Below, one piece after another: positions 39,671 to 51,199 of a stretch of DNA of 64,000 bases (its first letter is position 1; every line of letters starts with the position of its first letter). Origin of the DNA: Symsagittifera roscoffensis (lineage: Eukaryota; Xenacoelomorpha; Acoela; Convolutidae). The translations under genes and the position numbers were made by a program. The notes beneath the pieces are model-generated. The model saw only the letters and a program-made list of their open reading frames with translations. It was not told the DNA's origin and did no database searches. Location of the stretch: NCBI RefSeq assembly GCF_963678635.1, contig NW_026970911.1, forward strand, positions 1 to 64,000, written 5' to 3'.

Positions 39671-40384
39671 TTATCTGTAGTAATTTGCAAAACCCAGGAA
39701 GCTCATCAATTGGTGTTCCGTTTTTGGCGATTTCCAAGTTAGAACTGCTTCTACTGCGTCTGGATCTGGTCTGATGCCGTGTCTGTCCACCATCCTGCCC
39801 AAGTACTTTATCGAATCCTTGAGTATCTCGCACTTTGATGGTTTACACTTTAGCCCCGACCTCTTCATACACGCAAACACCTCGTCAAGTCTCTCAATGT
39901 GGTCTTCCAGTGTGGGTGTCGATATTACCACGTCATCCACATAGCACATTACCAGATTGCCGTACTTCTTCGTCACACCTATCAGCGCGTGCGCCATCAA
40001 CCGCTGAAATGTGGCGGTGGCATTGCAAAGACCAAACGGAATCCGTTTCCATTGAAACAGACCCAACTCGCAGGCAAACCCTGTCTTGTCCCTGTCCTGC
40101 TTCCTGAGTGGTACCTGCCAGAAGGCCGAACCTAAATCAAGAGTCGTAAAAAATTTTGCATCACCTAACTTCGAGAGGCTCTCATCAATTCTAGGTATGG
40201 GATAGGCATCCTTCACCGTGACGGAGTTCAGGTATCGAAAGTCACAACAAAACCTCATTTGGTCGCCTTTCTTTTTGGCCATCACTACTCCACACGCCCA
40301 CGGTGATTTGGATGGTTCTATCATATCATACTCTAGTAGCGTTTCGATCTCTTTTCTACACGCATCCGATTTGTGTGGGGTCAT
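39671..40384 (-). pseudogene. pol: Element D reverse transcriptase
   Basis: 237 codons covering the RT fingers and palm: MIEPSKSPWACGVVMAKK, FCCDFRYLN, TLDLGSAFWQ, FGLCNA-ATFQRLM and MCYVDDVVI. By eye 85-90% identical to A over the same span, far higher than ORF3. It ends where a TAA interrupts the FANYYR region near 39672. Confidence 0.8.
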
Positions 40385-41402
40385 GCGCCTCGCCCCCTCC
40401 CTGTGCGGTATTGCGTTCTCCTCAGTTCTATTTCATGCTCAACAAAATTACAACACCCGATGTCTGCCTTATGTCTCGAAAAAACTTCCTCGTTCCGTTC
40501 TAATACGTCCTTGATGGCTTCGAGCTGTTCGTCCGTTATCTTGCCTCTTAAATGTTCAATTTCCGGTAGGACCGGTTTATCACTCTGCATTTCATCTAGT
40601 GTGGGCCGTTCCGGGAAATTCGAACAGCTCGATAGCCCATCGTCTGTCTCTGACTTAAGTGACTTCACAAGACCTGATGAACCTTTTCTTTTCTTCAATC
40701 GTCTCAAGATACAAATTTTGTCCTTATGATTGGGACAATTAACAACTTCATTTTGTTTTTGGTTTTCAGTCATTTCATATCGAGTTTTTACGGGTAAAGC
40801 ATATCCCAGCTTCCTCCCCCTCTGTATCGCGATTGGTATGTCAAGAGTATTCAACAAGACACTGACGCAGAGACCGCTCTTCGTTATCGAGAAGGATCTT
40901 CCTAAAACAGCAGCACTTTGACTATTTGGATTTGGGACCATGCGTACCTGCTTGTTGTCACTTAGTTCATTGTAATTTTTCATTCGTAAGCTTACGATCG
41001 CCGCTTCGTTCGCCTTTAGCCTCACCCTCCTACTCAAGAATACCGGTGCTTTGTTCTCATTTGCCATTATTAAATTTACCGGTTTAATTGCGTACCTCCT
41101 ATCCGGGTTCCGTATCCTGAACATTGCGTTGTTTAGATCAATCGTTACATCAAAGTTTCTGATGAAGTCTCTGCCTAAAATGAATTGGTCAGACTCATCT
41201 AGGTTTTCTACTACAAGAAAGCTCATCCACAGGTTGCGTTCCCCCATATTTAGGGCTATTATCGGCGTTCTGCCCAGCACCCGCAGCGCCCCTTTGTTTG
41301 CAGCTGACAACCGTATTCTCGAGTTCATCAAATCATTTTTGTTGAAGCCCATTCGTTCCCAAGTTTCGATTGGTATGACACTCAATACCGCTCCCGTATC
41401 AA
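40381..41402 (-). pseudogene. pol: Element D protease and spacer to RT
   Basis: Starts inside the aspartic protease: the DTG region (near 41385-41402) is followed by VLSVIPIETWERMGF, matching A's VVSVMPIKTWERMGF, but a frame change lies in or just before the active site, so the DTGA codons are not in frame with the rest. Then FILGRDF and a spacer with KSETDDGLSSCSNFPERP, nearly identical to A. Overlaps the RT piece by 4 bp. Confidence 0.7.
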
Positions 41403-41543
41403 GTTACCCACGTAACTTAGTCCTTTGCCACTTATGTCGAGCACATGTGCTGATACATCCGCCTCTGTCCCGATGTGCATTGCATCTTCCTCAAGCATGG
41501 CGCAGTGTCCAATCGATCTCACTTTCAACTCTTCTTTTCCTAC

Positions 41544-42494
41544 TTAGATTTGCCCTATTAGATCTTCATCACATGTTATCATTGTTTTCGTATAGATGTT
41601 GATCCCATCTATATTTAGCATCACCTCATGCGGACCATAAGCTTCTGTGTACCTGTTATCAACTCGGACTGACTTGCTACCCCCTCTTGTGAGTAGTGCC
41701 TTCAATGCTCTAGAAGTCGTTTGTGGGCTTATACCACTCAAGTAATCTGCGTACACATCAATGTGCATTATTGTCTGGTCACTTGGTTCGCTCAAGTTTC
41801 TCGTTACCTCATGGCCGCCCACGGTGATTATTGAAATTATTCTTGCCCCGATCTTTGTTATACCGAATGGCTTCCCCGTCACCATTTTTACAGTGTTGCA
41901 GTTTCCTTTTTTTGTCGACCCCGTTACAGCCTCTGGTATTGACTGCGAGCAACCTAATGCCTCGTTCATTTTCTGTCTTTCGATCTCTTGCTTTAGTCGT
42001 TGTTCTATTTCTTTCGCCGCCAGGTCCTGTTTCACTTTATTGATAGCTTCCGCCGCCGCCTTCTCATAATTTATCTCTAGGGCGTTCCTCGCCGTGGCCT
42101 CTATTGCACTATTAACTTGCGTTACAGCTTTCACTGTTTTCGTTGGCAGTTCCGCACTTGGTGTTTCTAAGTTTTTCGTTTCAAATTCACCTTGTCTATA
42201 TCTCTGGTTCTGTACCGCTGCTAACGCCAACTTGTGTTTGGGGTGATTCTGGTTCTTGACTGCCTCCCAGAACAACGGACAGTCCATCCTGAAGTGCCAC
42301 TCTTGGTTGCAGAAGAAGCATCTTGCATCTATTTTGATGATCAAGCCACTATAGAACTCGTGTTCCTCCATCTGGCTCATATCTTCCTCATCGGGTGCAT
42401 ATCCCAAACTCTTCATGCCCTGCTTGTATGTTGTGCAATCCGCCACGTGATGATCAGCTGACCCGCAGTTCGCGCATGATCTACGTTTGTCCAT
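41544..42494 (-). pseudogene. gag: Element D nucleocapsid zinc knuckles and pre-protease region
   Basis: 316 codons with CANCGSADHHVADC and CFFCNQEWHFRMDC, the same pair as in A, although in the second the usual Gly before His is Trp. A Lys/Glu-rich helical stretch and the region MHIDVYADYLS...EVMLNIDGINIYT follow, which has a close match in A. Ends at a stop 140 bp before the protease. Confidence 0.7.
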
Positions 42495-43553
42495 GTCATC
42501 TCTGGGCTTGTACCATGACGACCTTTGTGGTTGATTCCCCCTTGCGTATTCCTGTTATCTGAGTACGAGTATTTCTTGGGTTTCATTAGCATGTACTCTC
42601 TTGACTTCTGCCTCATCTCTTCTGGACATTGTTCTCAAGTCATCACTCTTTACCCCATCAATGAACTTTGAGGCGATGCTAAAGTTCCTTCTATTGAAGG
42701 ATTCTTCCGGGTCACTCCTTCGTCTCAAGCTCTCAAGATCATCTGGGAACCTGTCTATCGATTCATCGTCCCTTTGCCTTCTCTTTTCAAATCGCATCAT
42801 CGCTTGATGACCCTTCATGCCTGACCCGAATCGATTTAACAATATCTCGAAGATTTTATCCGCTGTGTCGCGTTCCTCTTTCTTCTTCGCAACCACGCAT
42901 TTCAATGCCGTGCCTTCCAAGTTGCTGAGTATTGCTGTGTATGCTTGCCTCTCATCGTTCAAGTTGTCTTGTTCCAAGTGCAACCTCATGACTTCTACCC
43001 AAGTTTCAATGCATCCATCTGAATCATTCTTGAATTCTTTCGGTTTTTTGAAAGTTTTCCTGGATTTGTTGCTTTCTCTGTCACTCGAGTCGGTGTTCCT
43101 TGTGGCGAAGGCTTCTAGTGTCCTGTTCATCATTTCCCAGGTGCTTGCCCATGTCATGACATCCGGTCCCTTGTTGTTGTGAGTCGTGGAGTCCCCTGGA
43201 CCACTGGTTGTGTTCGCTGTTCCACTTTTCATAATCGCTTTGGCTCCCCCCCGGGGTAATGGTAACGGTGTTGACTGCAGTTTGTTCCGTTGTGGTTCCA
43301 CAAACTCAACTCTATTGCCTTGCGCTCGCTCCGCTGCTGGCCTGTCTTGTGGCGTTGAGTTCCTCAAGATGGCGTCTAACTTTGTCTGTATTGCACATGA
43401 AATCTCAGCCTGGTCCCTACTCATCGTATCCATTCTCATTTCCAAACTCCCCAAATGGCTATTCACTGCGTCATATCGTTGCTTCATTTCTTGCATGTCT
43501 TTTCTGATGTTCTTGTCTCGCTCTTCATCAGTGGTATCTACCTTGTCCGACAT
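42413..43553 (-). pseudogene. gag: Element D Gag, coiled coil and capsid
   Basis: Frames 43553-42555 and 42616-42413. A heptad-rich helix, a disordered stretch, then the capsid domain: KKPKEF, DGCIETWVEVMRLH, LEGTALKCVVAKK, FEILLNRFGSG, QAMMRFEKRRQR, SIASKFIDGV. This shows the uninterrupted order of the capsid that is broken in A near 16010-16033. A frameshift at about 42590 separates the final part. Confidence 0.75.
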
Positions 43554-43673
43554 CTGCTGAAGCCTTTCCTCTGTCGCTCTCGCTAGATTGAATTAGCTGT
43601 CCAGGTACTCATGTTTGTTGTTTCTTATTTCCTTCCTTATCACATCTCTATCCTCTTCGCTGTGCTTCAGTTT

Positions 43674-44303
43674 CTAGTCTATCTTATCTAGCTTCGCCAT
43701 CAAATCACCTAGCTCAAGAGTAGCTATTCCATGGTCAGTTGTTGTCTTGTTGTTGGTTGCTGTTCCCGATCTGATCTGGTCTTCGTTTTGGTCGTCGTCT
43801 GTCGTTCTCGTGGAAACTGTTCCGAATGTTTTGCCTTTCTCGGCTTTCGTTTCTTCCACTGATGCGTCTCTCGACTTCATTCCGACCATTATCGCCAATC
43901 TTTCAGTAAAAGACGTTCCTTTTGCTTGAGACTCGTCCTTCACCGTTTCTGGCGTGTTGCCTGTTGTGTTCTCCACATTATCTATCGGTGAGAACTCCAT
44001 GGACTTTGGATTAGGTTTTTCCGCATTCGGCATCGGAGTTGACTCTGTCGTCTTCTTTCCCACCTCATCCACACTCTGGTCCGGTGACTCTAGTTCAATC
44101 TCGATGGCGGGTTCTGCTTGTTTCCCTTCCGTGCCCTCTTTTGCTCTGTTCTCTGTATTACTCCTCGTGTTGACCATGCTAACTGAAAAGTTCTTCTTTG
44201 TTATCTTTGGACCCATTGATGTCGTTTTACGTAGCGACGAGTTAGATTTTGTCTTCGCTTCAGTAGATCTTTTTTCAGCCACCGGTACCCTGCTCCGCCT
44301 CAT
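43674..44303 (-). pseudogene. gag: Element D Gag, N-terminal region
   Basis: 209 codons from ATG 44303. Starts MRRSRVPVAEKRS and includes MVNTRSN, both recognisable in A and E. Acidic, Ser/Thr-rich; ends at a stop, with about 120 bp of broken sequence before the next Gag piece. Confidence 0.65.
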
Positions 44304-44630
44304 TATTTTTAGTTGTAATTGTTCCTATTTACAGTATTACTATATACAAAATTCTACTCTAAGGTTAAAACCTCTTTTGACAAAATCAATAAAAAGAAAA
44401 TTGCAATTTAATAAAAACAACGTTTCCTAAGCTTTTTGAAAATTCTATATGTTCTTGATCCCTACAGTACCGGATCTTTAGGACTGGATAGAAAATTCAA
44501 TTTTGCGATTGGTTACTTCAACCTGTCTTAGTACTCTTTAGTACCGTCACCCCCCTTCTTTATACTGTTCGAAAACTTCCTCTCTATTGTCCCAAGACTA
44601 TTCAGTGCTGTCCCATACTTCTTGTTAGTG
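44304..44630 (-). other. Element D leader next to gag
   Basis: AT-rich non-coding sequence; the gag-proximal 100 bp match E at 357-477. No gene. Confidence 0.6.
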
Positions 44631-44634
44631 TCCC

Positions 44635-45270
44635 AAGACGACTGTCCCAAGACCCTTGCCCTAAGACGACTGTCCTAAGACTACTGTCCCAAGACTAGTG
44701 TCCCAAGACCAGTGTCCCAAGACTACTGTCCCAAGACCCTTGCCCCAAGACTACTGTCCCAAAACTACTGTCCCAAGACTACTGTCCCAAGACTACTGTC
44801 CCAAGACTACTGTCCCAAGACTACTGTCCCAAGACCACTGTCCCAAGACTACTGTCCCAAGACTACTGTCCCAAGACTACTGTCCCAAGACTACTGTCCT
44901 AAGACCACTGTCCCAAGACCACTGTCCCAAGACCACTGTCCCAAGACCACTGTCCCAAGACCACTGTCCCAAGACTACTGTCCCAAGACCAGTGTCCCAA
45001 GACCACTGTCCCAGGACCACTGTCCCAAGACCACTGTCCCAAGACCACTGTCCCAAGACCAGTGTCCCAAGACCAGTGTCCCAAGACTACTGTCCCAAGA
45101 CCAGTGTCCCAAGACTGTGTCGTACCAAGACTGCTCTGGTCCAAGACTGTCCCAAGACTGCTCCATCCCAAGACTGTCCCAAGACTGCACTGTCCCAAGA
45201 CTATCCCAAGACCGTGCTGCTCCAAGACCGTCCCCAGACTGCAATGTCCCAAGACTTCTTCGGTACTGTC
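44635..45270 (-). repeat. 14-bp tandem array in the leader of D
   Basis: About 40 copies of TGTCCCAAGACTAC or TGTCCCAAGACCAC (+ strand), perfect 14-bp period from about 44690 to 45115, becoming irregular to 45270. Apparent long frames here are products of the repeat and are not genes. Same relative position as E's 21-bp array (47870-48655) and A's box array. Confidence 0.93.
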
Positions 45271-46846
45271 CCAAGACTTGTCACTAAGTGTCTGGATAGT
45301 AGGATCTCTTCTAATTCGTTGTGGGGATTCTTGAACCACTGTACCGTGTACCACCACTTGAGCTCTAGTAAAAAAATTTCCCAAAATCCCTATCATAATG
45401 GCCAAAATCCAAATACTGACCCCCCTGTATTTATCTCCCTCTCGTTGTTTCAGGCTATTTGAAACCCCAACTTCTTCGCAGGTATCTTGTGATCACCTGT
45501 TCGTTCAAATACCAACAACAAATGTTCACCAAAACGTAAAAATTTAAACAGGAAAAATTACAAAAACAGAGAGATGAACCCACCTAAAATTCAAAGTTGA
45601 CAGATGTCAACCTTTGTCCGAAAAAATGTCTGGTACCCGATTGCCACGCGTTTTCCTCCCCCCTGCTAGCGATCTTATGGGGTATCACAAAAACTGTCTA
45701 TGTCCGTTCCCCCCTACCGATCCGACCAGGGTACCTACCTTAACTCGATGTTAAATTTGGATATCCGCTTCTTATAACCAACGCGTGTAAGTATCTAATG
45801 TAACTAAATTGACGATGCCGAACAATTAGTTACTCTAATGTGTCCCCCCTTTTTACAATTTACAACCGCCAACCTCTAACCTAACCAGCCCCCTTCTAAC
45901 CTCCCCCCTCTTTAGCCACCCTCTTAAGTCGAAAAATCCCTTAAGCGCCGGGTGCTAAACCTCTCGAGAGAAAACCGTAGACCTGTTTACAGGCCTGCTT
46001 GTGTAAAAACTTTCTCAAAACAATGGGGCTCCGCTTATCCAATTTTACACTTATTTCCTATAATGTAATGTGGATTTTAACGATACCCATTTGCCCAACT
46101 TGAGAACACCCCTGTGCGTCCTCTTCTTGTTGTAGCGATCCCGTGCTGGTTGACCCCTTGACGTGCACTGCACTTGACACCAGCTCCACCTTCCCACTTG
46201 ACTGGTCACCTCTCCAGTCAAGTTTCCTAGCGGTTCAGCTCAGTCCTTGTGAACCGCTTTCCCACTCGGCTGGTCACCTCTCCCAGTCAAGTCTCCTAGT
46301 GGTCCGGTTCTGTGCTTGTGAACCACTTTCCCACTCGGCTGGTCACCTCTTCCAGTCAAGTCTCCTAGAGGTCCGGCTAGGTTGCAAGCTATCTGAAAAC
46401 CCCTAACAACGCCCCCCCACTTGGGCACCTTTTTGAAGTCACTGGTTTAGATTGCTAGATTGATCGAAATGATCGGTCTTATAAAACAGTATGGGTATAC
46501 TATTTAATTAATATAAAGGTTTGATCCAACTAATCTGGTATCAAAGTCACTGTCCTTTTTTGTTTTATGGTTTTTCTTCCTTTTTCTATACTTTTTTCTT
46601 GTTTTTGTTTCGCTTTTTGTCTTTTTGCTCGTTTTTTGTCCCCCTATTTACCCCCCCTTACTCGGTTAGCTAGGCCTCGTTCGGAGAGCATGCCAGGAAG
46701 TTTCCTCAAGTTTTCTTAAAATGCTATCATGGTACAACCCGAAGGTTTACACGTTTCCGCTGAACCGTACCACCGGTACTCTAGAATGGGCATGCAGCCC
46801 GGAGCTGTGTCAAGTGGGTTTGACTCCGTAGTCATGATGTCGTAAA
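45271..46846 (-). other. Element D leader, LTR-proximal part
   Basis: About 1.6 kb non-coding, homologous to E at 48656-50270. Contains a hairpin-bearing tandem repeat (46190-46380) and poly-T/C tracts at 46550-46660. No gene seen. Confidence 0.7.
46190..46380 (-). repeat. ~64-bp tandem repeat with hairpin core, leader of D
   Basis: Three copies, each with CTTGACTGG, an 8-bp loop, CCAGTCAAG (perfect at 46197-46222, degenerate in the others) followed by a CTAGTGGTCCGG-type stretch and TTGTGAACC. E keeps two copies (around 49617-49665 and 49778-49830). Confidence 0.8.
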
Positions 46847-46863
46847 AACACCCAGGAGCGCCA
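46847..46863 (-). promoter_or_regulatory. Candidate primer-binding site of element D
   Basis: Minus-strand TGGCGCTCCTGGGTGTT, identical to A's, starting 11 bp after the LTR end. Its complement ends in CCA. Confidence 0.55.
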
Positions 46864-46874
46864 TAAAAACACTA

Positions 46875-47767
46875 TGTAACAGTCACCTACTTCGGTCACA
46901 TGTGAGGCTTAAGAAAATAGGCCCTATAACCATTGGCTCAACAGTCAGGGACACTATCTCTTGTATTTTTCTTCCTCAAAAACGGTCGGAGCCAATTCGG
47001 TTCGCTTGCGACATGAGACTAGAACCCGTTACAGCTTAAAAGCTACTACCAAAATATCCCCCACTCTAGAAAATAAGAACGTTCCCATACTTAGGTCTCG
47101 AAATACCGAAAATACACAAACGCCGTTAAAAACAGGGTCGGAACAATCCGTTAAGTTATTTTTTATTAGACAGTGGAAATTTGATCCATTTCAGATGGAT
47201 CAACCTAAGACTCGCCTTATCTCAACATAAAAATCATAAAACACACTCGAGAAAACTAAATTTGATACTTACCTAGCAGCACGCTTGAGACACAGAGTAA
47301 TTAAACTAATTAACGACTCTGGCATAAATATAATCAAATATAACCCAAGAAGTTTTCTAACGATGAGTTCCAATCAAAGGAAGTAAGTTTTAACTCAAGA
47401 ATATAGTTTTGGATCTGGACCATTGGGATACTTCACTTGTCCGCCTTTCCGTTGAAGGTTCACACTGGTCCAGTTGATTTTAGCTCTGCTCTCGTATTCG
47501 TTTGATCTCCTATGTCAGATAGGACAGCTCTACTCTTGTTTTCTACGATGGAAATTGCGAATAGCGATTTCCCACTGTATATTTTGATAACTTTCCCGCA
47601 ATTGTTATTTCGGTCGTTCTGATTTCTTATTTTATGTTTTCAGTTGTCGCGAGAAAACTGAGCATGACAGGCTCCATTCGAATTCTTGAAAAAATAAAAC
47701 TTCACTCCAAAGTCACATATATTCGTGTCCCTCAAGGTCAAACTTCTAGATATGACCGACTGGCACA
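46875..47767 (-). repeat. 5' LTR of element D
   Basis: 893 bp, minus orientation, about 96% identical to 478-1369 by hand. Flanks of D, TGATA (473-477) and CAATA (47766-47770), match at three of five positions and could be an eroded target duplication. Confidence 0.88.
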
Positions 47768-50269
47768 ATAATATTAGAGCTGATTTTTCTTGATTTAATC
47801 GTTCTGACCGGTCCTTTGTACTCTTTACTTAAGTATTTGGATATTTCACACGGTCCCAAGACCCTTTTCGATCTGATGTCGGGACACTTCGAACCGTCTC
47901 AAGACCTCCTGGTACCGTCCCAAGGCTTTTCCGTCCTGAGCCAAGACTTTTCCGTACCGTCCCAAGACTTTTCGGTAGTGTCCCAAGACTTTTCTGTACT
48001 GTCTCAAGACTTCCTGCTACTGTCCCAAGATTTTTCCGCACTGTCCCAAGACTTCTTGGTACCGTCGAAAGACTTTTCGGCACTGTCCCAAGACTTTCCC
48101 TTACTGTCCCAAGACTTCTTGGTACTGTCCCAAGACTTTTCGTTACTGTTCCAAGACTTTTCGGCGCTGTTCCAAGACTTTTCCATACTGTCCCAAGACT
48201 TTTCGGTGCTGTCCCAAGACTTTTCGGTGCTGTCCCAAGACTTTTCGGTGCTGTCCCAAGACTTTTCGGTGCTGTCCCAAGACTTTTCCGTACTGTGCCA
48301 AGACTTTTCCGTACTGTCCCAAGACTTTTCTGTACAGTGCCAAGACTTCTTGCTACTGTCCCAAGACTTTTCGGTGCTGTCCCAAGACTTTTCAGTGCTG
48401 TCCCAAGACTTTTCGGTGCTGTCCCAAGACTTTTAGGTGCTGTCCCAAGACTTTTCCGTATTGTCCCAAGACTTTTCCGTACTGTCCCAAGACTTTCTTG
48501 TACTGTCTCAAGACTTTTCGGTACTGTCCCAAGACTTTCCTGAACTGTCCCAATACTTTTCGGTACTGTCCCAGGACCTCTCTGTACTGTCCCAAGACTT
48601 TTCTGTACTGTCCCAAGACTTCTTGGTACTGTCCCAGGACTTCGCCACTCAAGTGTTGCGATCCTTCACACTGTCCTTAGACCCTTCTGTTCTTAGTGTT
48701 GGGACAATCTGATTTCTTCTTCTTCGTTGTTGGGACTCTTGAACCACTATCCCTGGTACCACCACTTGAGCTCTAGTATAAAAATTTCCCCAAAACCCAA
48801 CCTTACTGGCCAAAAGTTTCAAGTGCTAACCCCTCTGTATTTATCTCCCCTTATTAATCCGATGCAAGTTGAAATCCAACTTGTTCGCCGGTATGTTGTG
48901 ACCAACTGTTTGGTCAAAACCGATAGAATTAGTACCGAAAATGTAAAAACTCAAACAAGAAAAAATATTTAAAAAAAAAGAAAGATGAACCCACTTAAAA
49001 TTCAAAGTTGACCAATGTCGACCTTTCGTAAAAAAAATTGTCTGGTACCTGATTGTCACGCGTTTTCCTCCCCCTACTAACGTTCTTATTGGGTATTTTC
49101 CTTCCGGGTTACAAAAAATGTCTATTTCCGTTCCCCCCACCCGATCCGACCAGGGTACCTACCTTAATTCGATCTTAAATTTGGATATGCTCTCTCTGTA
49201 AATCACGCGTGTAAGATTATAATGTAACTAAATCAACGATATCGATTGATTAGTTACTATAACTTTTCCCCCCATTTTATAATTTGCAACCGCCAACCTC
49301 TAACCTAGCCAGCCCCCTTCTAACCTCCCCCCTATTTAGCCCCCCTCTTAAGCCGAAATTTACCTTAAGCGCTGGGTACTAAACCTCTCGAGAAAAAACC
49401 GTAGAACCAGTTTCCAAGCTCTGCTCAAGTAAAAACGTTCCTCAAAACAGTGGGGTTCCGCTTATCCAGTTTTACACTTCTCTCCTATAATGTAAAATGG
49501 ATTCTAACAATACCCGATTGACCAACCAGAACACCTATGAGTGTCCCCCTCTGGTTGTTCTGATTCCGTGCTGGTTGTCTCCTTGGCTTGTCCAGCACCT
49601 CTCACCAGCACCACTTTCCCACTTGGCTGGTCACATGTTCCAGTCCAGTCTCCCAGTGGTCCGTCGATTGACCAAAAAAAACACCCCTGTGTGCCTTTTC
49701 TGTTCGGTCCCGTCGGTGCTGGATGTCCCCTTGTCGTGTCCAGCACTTGTCGGGTTCCCTTTCTGTGAACCATTTTCCTACTTGGCTGGTCGCCTTTTCC
49801 AGTCAAGTCTCCTAGTGGTCCAGCTAAGTTGCAAGCTATCTGAAAACCCTTGACAACGCTCCACACTTGGGCACTTTTTTAAATTGCTGAAATGATCGAA
49901 ACGATTGGTCTTATGGAAACAGTATGGGTATTTTATTTAATTAGTATAAAGGTTTGATCCAACTAATCTCGTGTCAAAGTCACTGTCCTTTTTTGTTTTT
50001 TTCCTTTTTCTATTCGTTTTTGGTTTTTGTTTCGGTTTTTGTCTTTTTGCTCGTTTTTATTGTCCCCGTAGTTACCCCCCTTACTCAGTTGGCTAGGCCT
50101 CGTTCGGAGAGCGTACCAGGAAGTTTTCTCGAGTTTTCTTAAGAAGCTATCACGGTACGACCGGAAGGTTTACACGTTCCCGCTGAACCGTACCACCGGT
50201 ACTCTAGAATGGGCATGTAGCCCGGAGCTGTGTCTAGTGGGTTCGACTCCGTAGTCATGATGTCGTAAA
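47768..50269 (-). other. Element E leader, LTR-proximal part
   Basis: Non-coding and colinear with D's leader: first a stretch like D's 44480-44560, then a tandem array (47870-48655), then about 1.6 kb matching 45290-46846. It continues at 357-477 on the other side of D. Confidence 0.65.
47870..48655 (-). repeat. 21-bp tandem array in the leader of E
   Basis: About 36 copies of TGTCCCAAGACTTTTCGGTGC and variants (CCGTAC, TTGGTAC endings; + strand). The 11-bp core GTCCCAAGACT is shared with D's 14-bp unit; the other bases are not. Frames through it on both strands are repeat artefacts. Confidence 0.93.
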
Positions 50270-50286
50270 AACATCCGGGAGCGCCA
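50270..50286 (-). promoter_or_regulatory. Candidate primer-binding site of element E
   Basis: Minus-strand TGGCGCTCCCGGATGTT, two differences from the A/D version, 11 bp from the LTR. Confidence 0.5.
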
Positions 50287-50297
50287 CAAAAACACTA

Positions 50298-51199
50298 TGT
50301 AACAGTCGCCTACTTAAGTCTCATATGAGGCTTAAGAAAATAGGCCCTATAACCATTGGCTCAAGAGTCAGGGACACTATCTTTTGTGTTTTTCTCCCTT
50401 GAACGGTCGGAGCCAATTCGGTTCACTTGCGACATGAGACTAAAGCTCTCGTTTAAACTTAAAGGCCACTACCAAAATACCCCCCCACTCTAGAAAATAA
50501 GAATTTCCCGATACCTAGTTCTCAAAATATCCAAAATACGCGAACGCCGTTAAAAACAGGGTCGAAACAGTCCGTATAGTTACTCTTTATTAGACAGTGG
50601 AACTTTGATCCATTTCAGATGGATCAACCCAAAACTCTCCTTACCTCAACATAACAATTATAAAACAGACTCAAGAAAACTAAATTGGGTACTCACATAC
50701 CAGCACACTCGAGAATTGGAGTAACTAAATTAACTAGCAACTCTAGCATTAAAGGTAATTAAGTTTTAACTCAAGAACTTTGTAATCGATGAATTCCAGC
50801 AAAGGAAATGAGTTTTGACTCGAGAATTGAATTTTGGAACTGGACCATTGGGAGACCCCAGCTGTCCACTTTTCCACTGAGGGTTCACTCTGGTCCACTT
50901 CTTACTTGTGTTTGCTTTGTTCGCAATCGATCTGCTTCCTATTCAGGATAGGACAGCTCTACTCTCGTGTAATTTTTTTGTCTGGAAATTGCGAATTGCA
51001 ATTTCCCGCTGCTTTTTTTTACTACTTTCCCGCGATTGTAATTCGTTTGTTCTGATCTTGTATTTCTGAGATTTTCAGTTGTCGCGAGAAAGTTGAGCAT
51101 GACATGCTCAATTCGAATTTTGAAAAATCCTATTTCAGCCCAAAATTACGTAGTTTGTATTGCTCAAGGTCAAACTTCCAAATGTGACCGACTGGCACA
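50298..51199 (-). repeat. 5' LTR of element E
   Basis: About 900 bp, TGTAACAGTCGCC to GACTGGCACA on the + strand. Clearly related to the D LTRs but more diverged (several small indels). Its right edge abuts LINE coding sequence, so E was inserted into that LINE. The 3' LTR lies outside the window. Confidence 0.85.

Larger units (their letters stand above)
478..47767 (-). mobile_element. Element D: Ty3/Gypsy-type LTR retrotransposon, split by A
   Basis: Minus-strand element whose own length is about 22.8 kb once the 24.5-kb insertion A is subtracted. Order on the minus strand: LTR, primer site, leader with 14-bp array, gag, pol, macro-like domain, spacer, ORF3, 3' region, LTR: the same plan as A. 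Gag, pol and ORF3 each have several frameshifts or stops, so it is a dead copy. Confidence 0.8.

Noticed and set aside
44635-45270. CRISPR-like array
   Set aside because: Units are contiguous 14-bp tandem copies without unique spacers, lie in the leader of a retrotransposon, and the genome is eukaryotic.
44698-45462. Long open frames (up to 254 codons) through the tandem arrays of D and E
   Set aside because: The protein repeats simply mirror the DNA unit, frames are open on both strands at once, and D and E give unrelated proteins.
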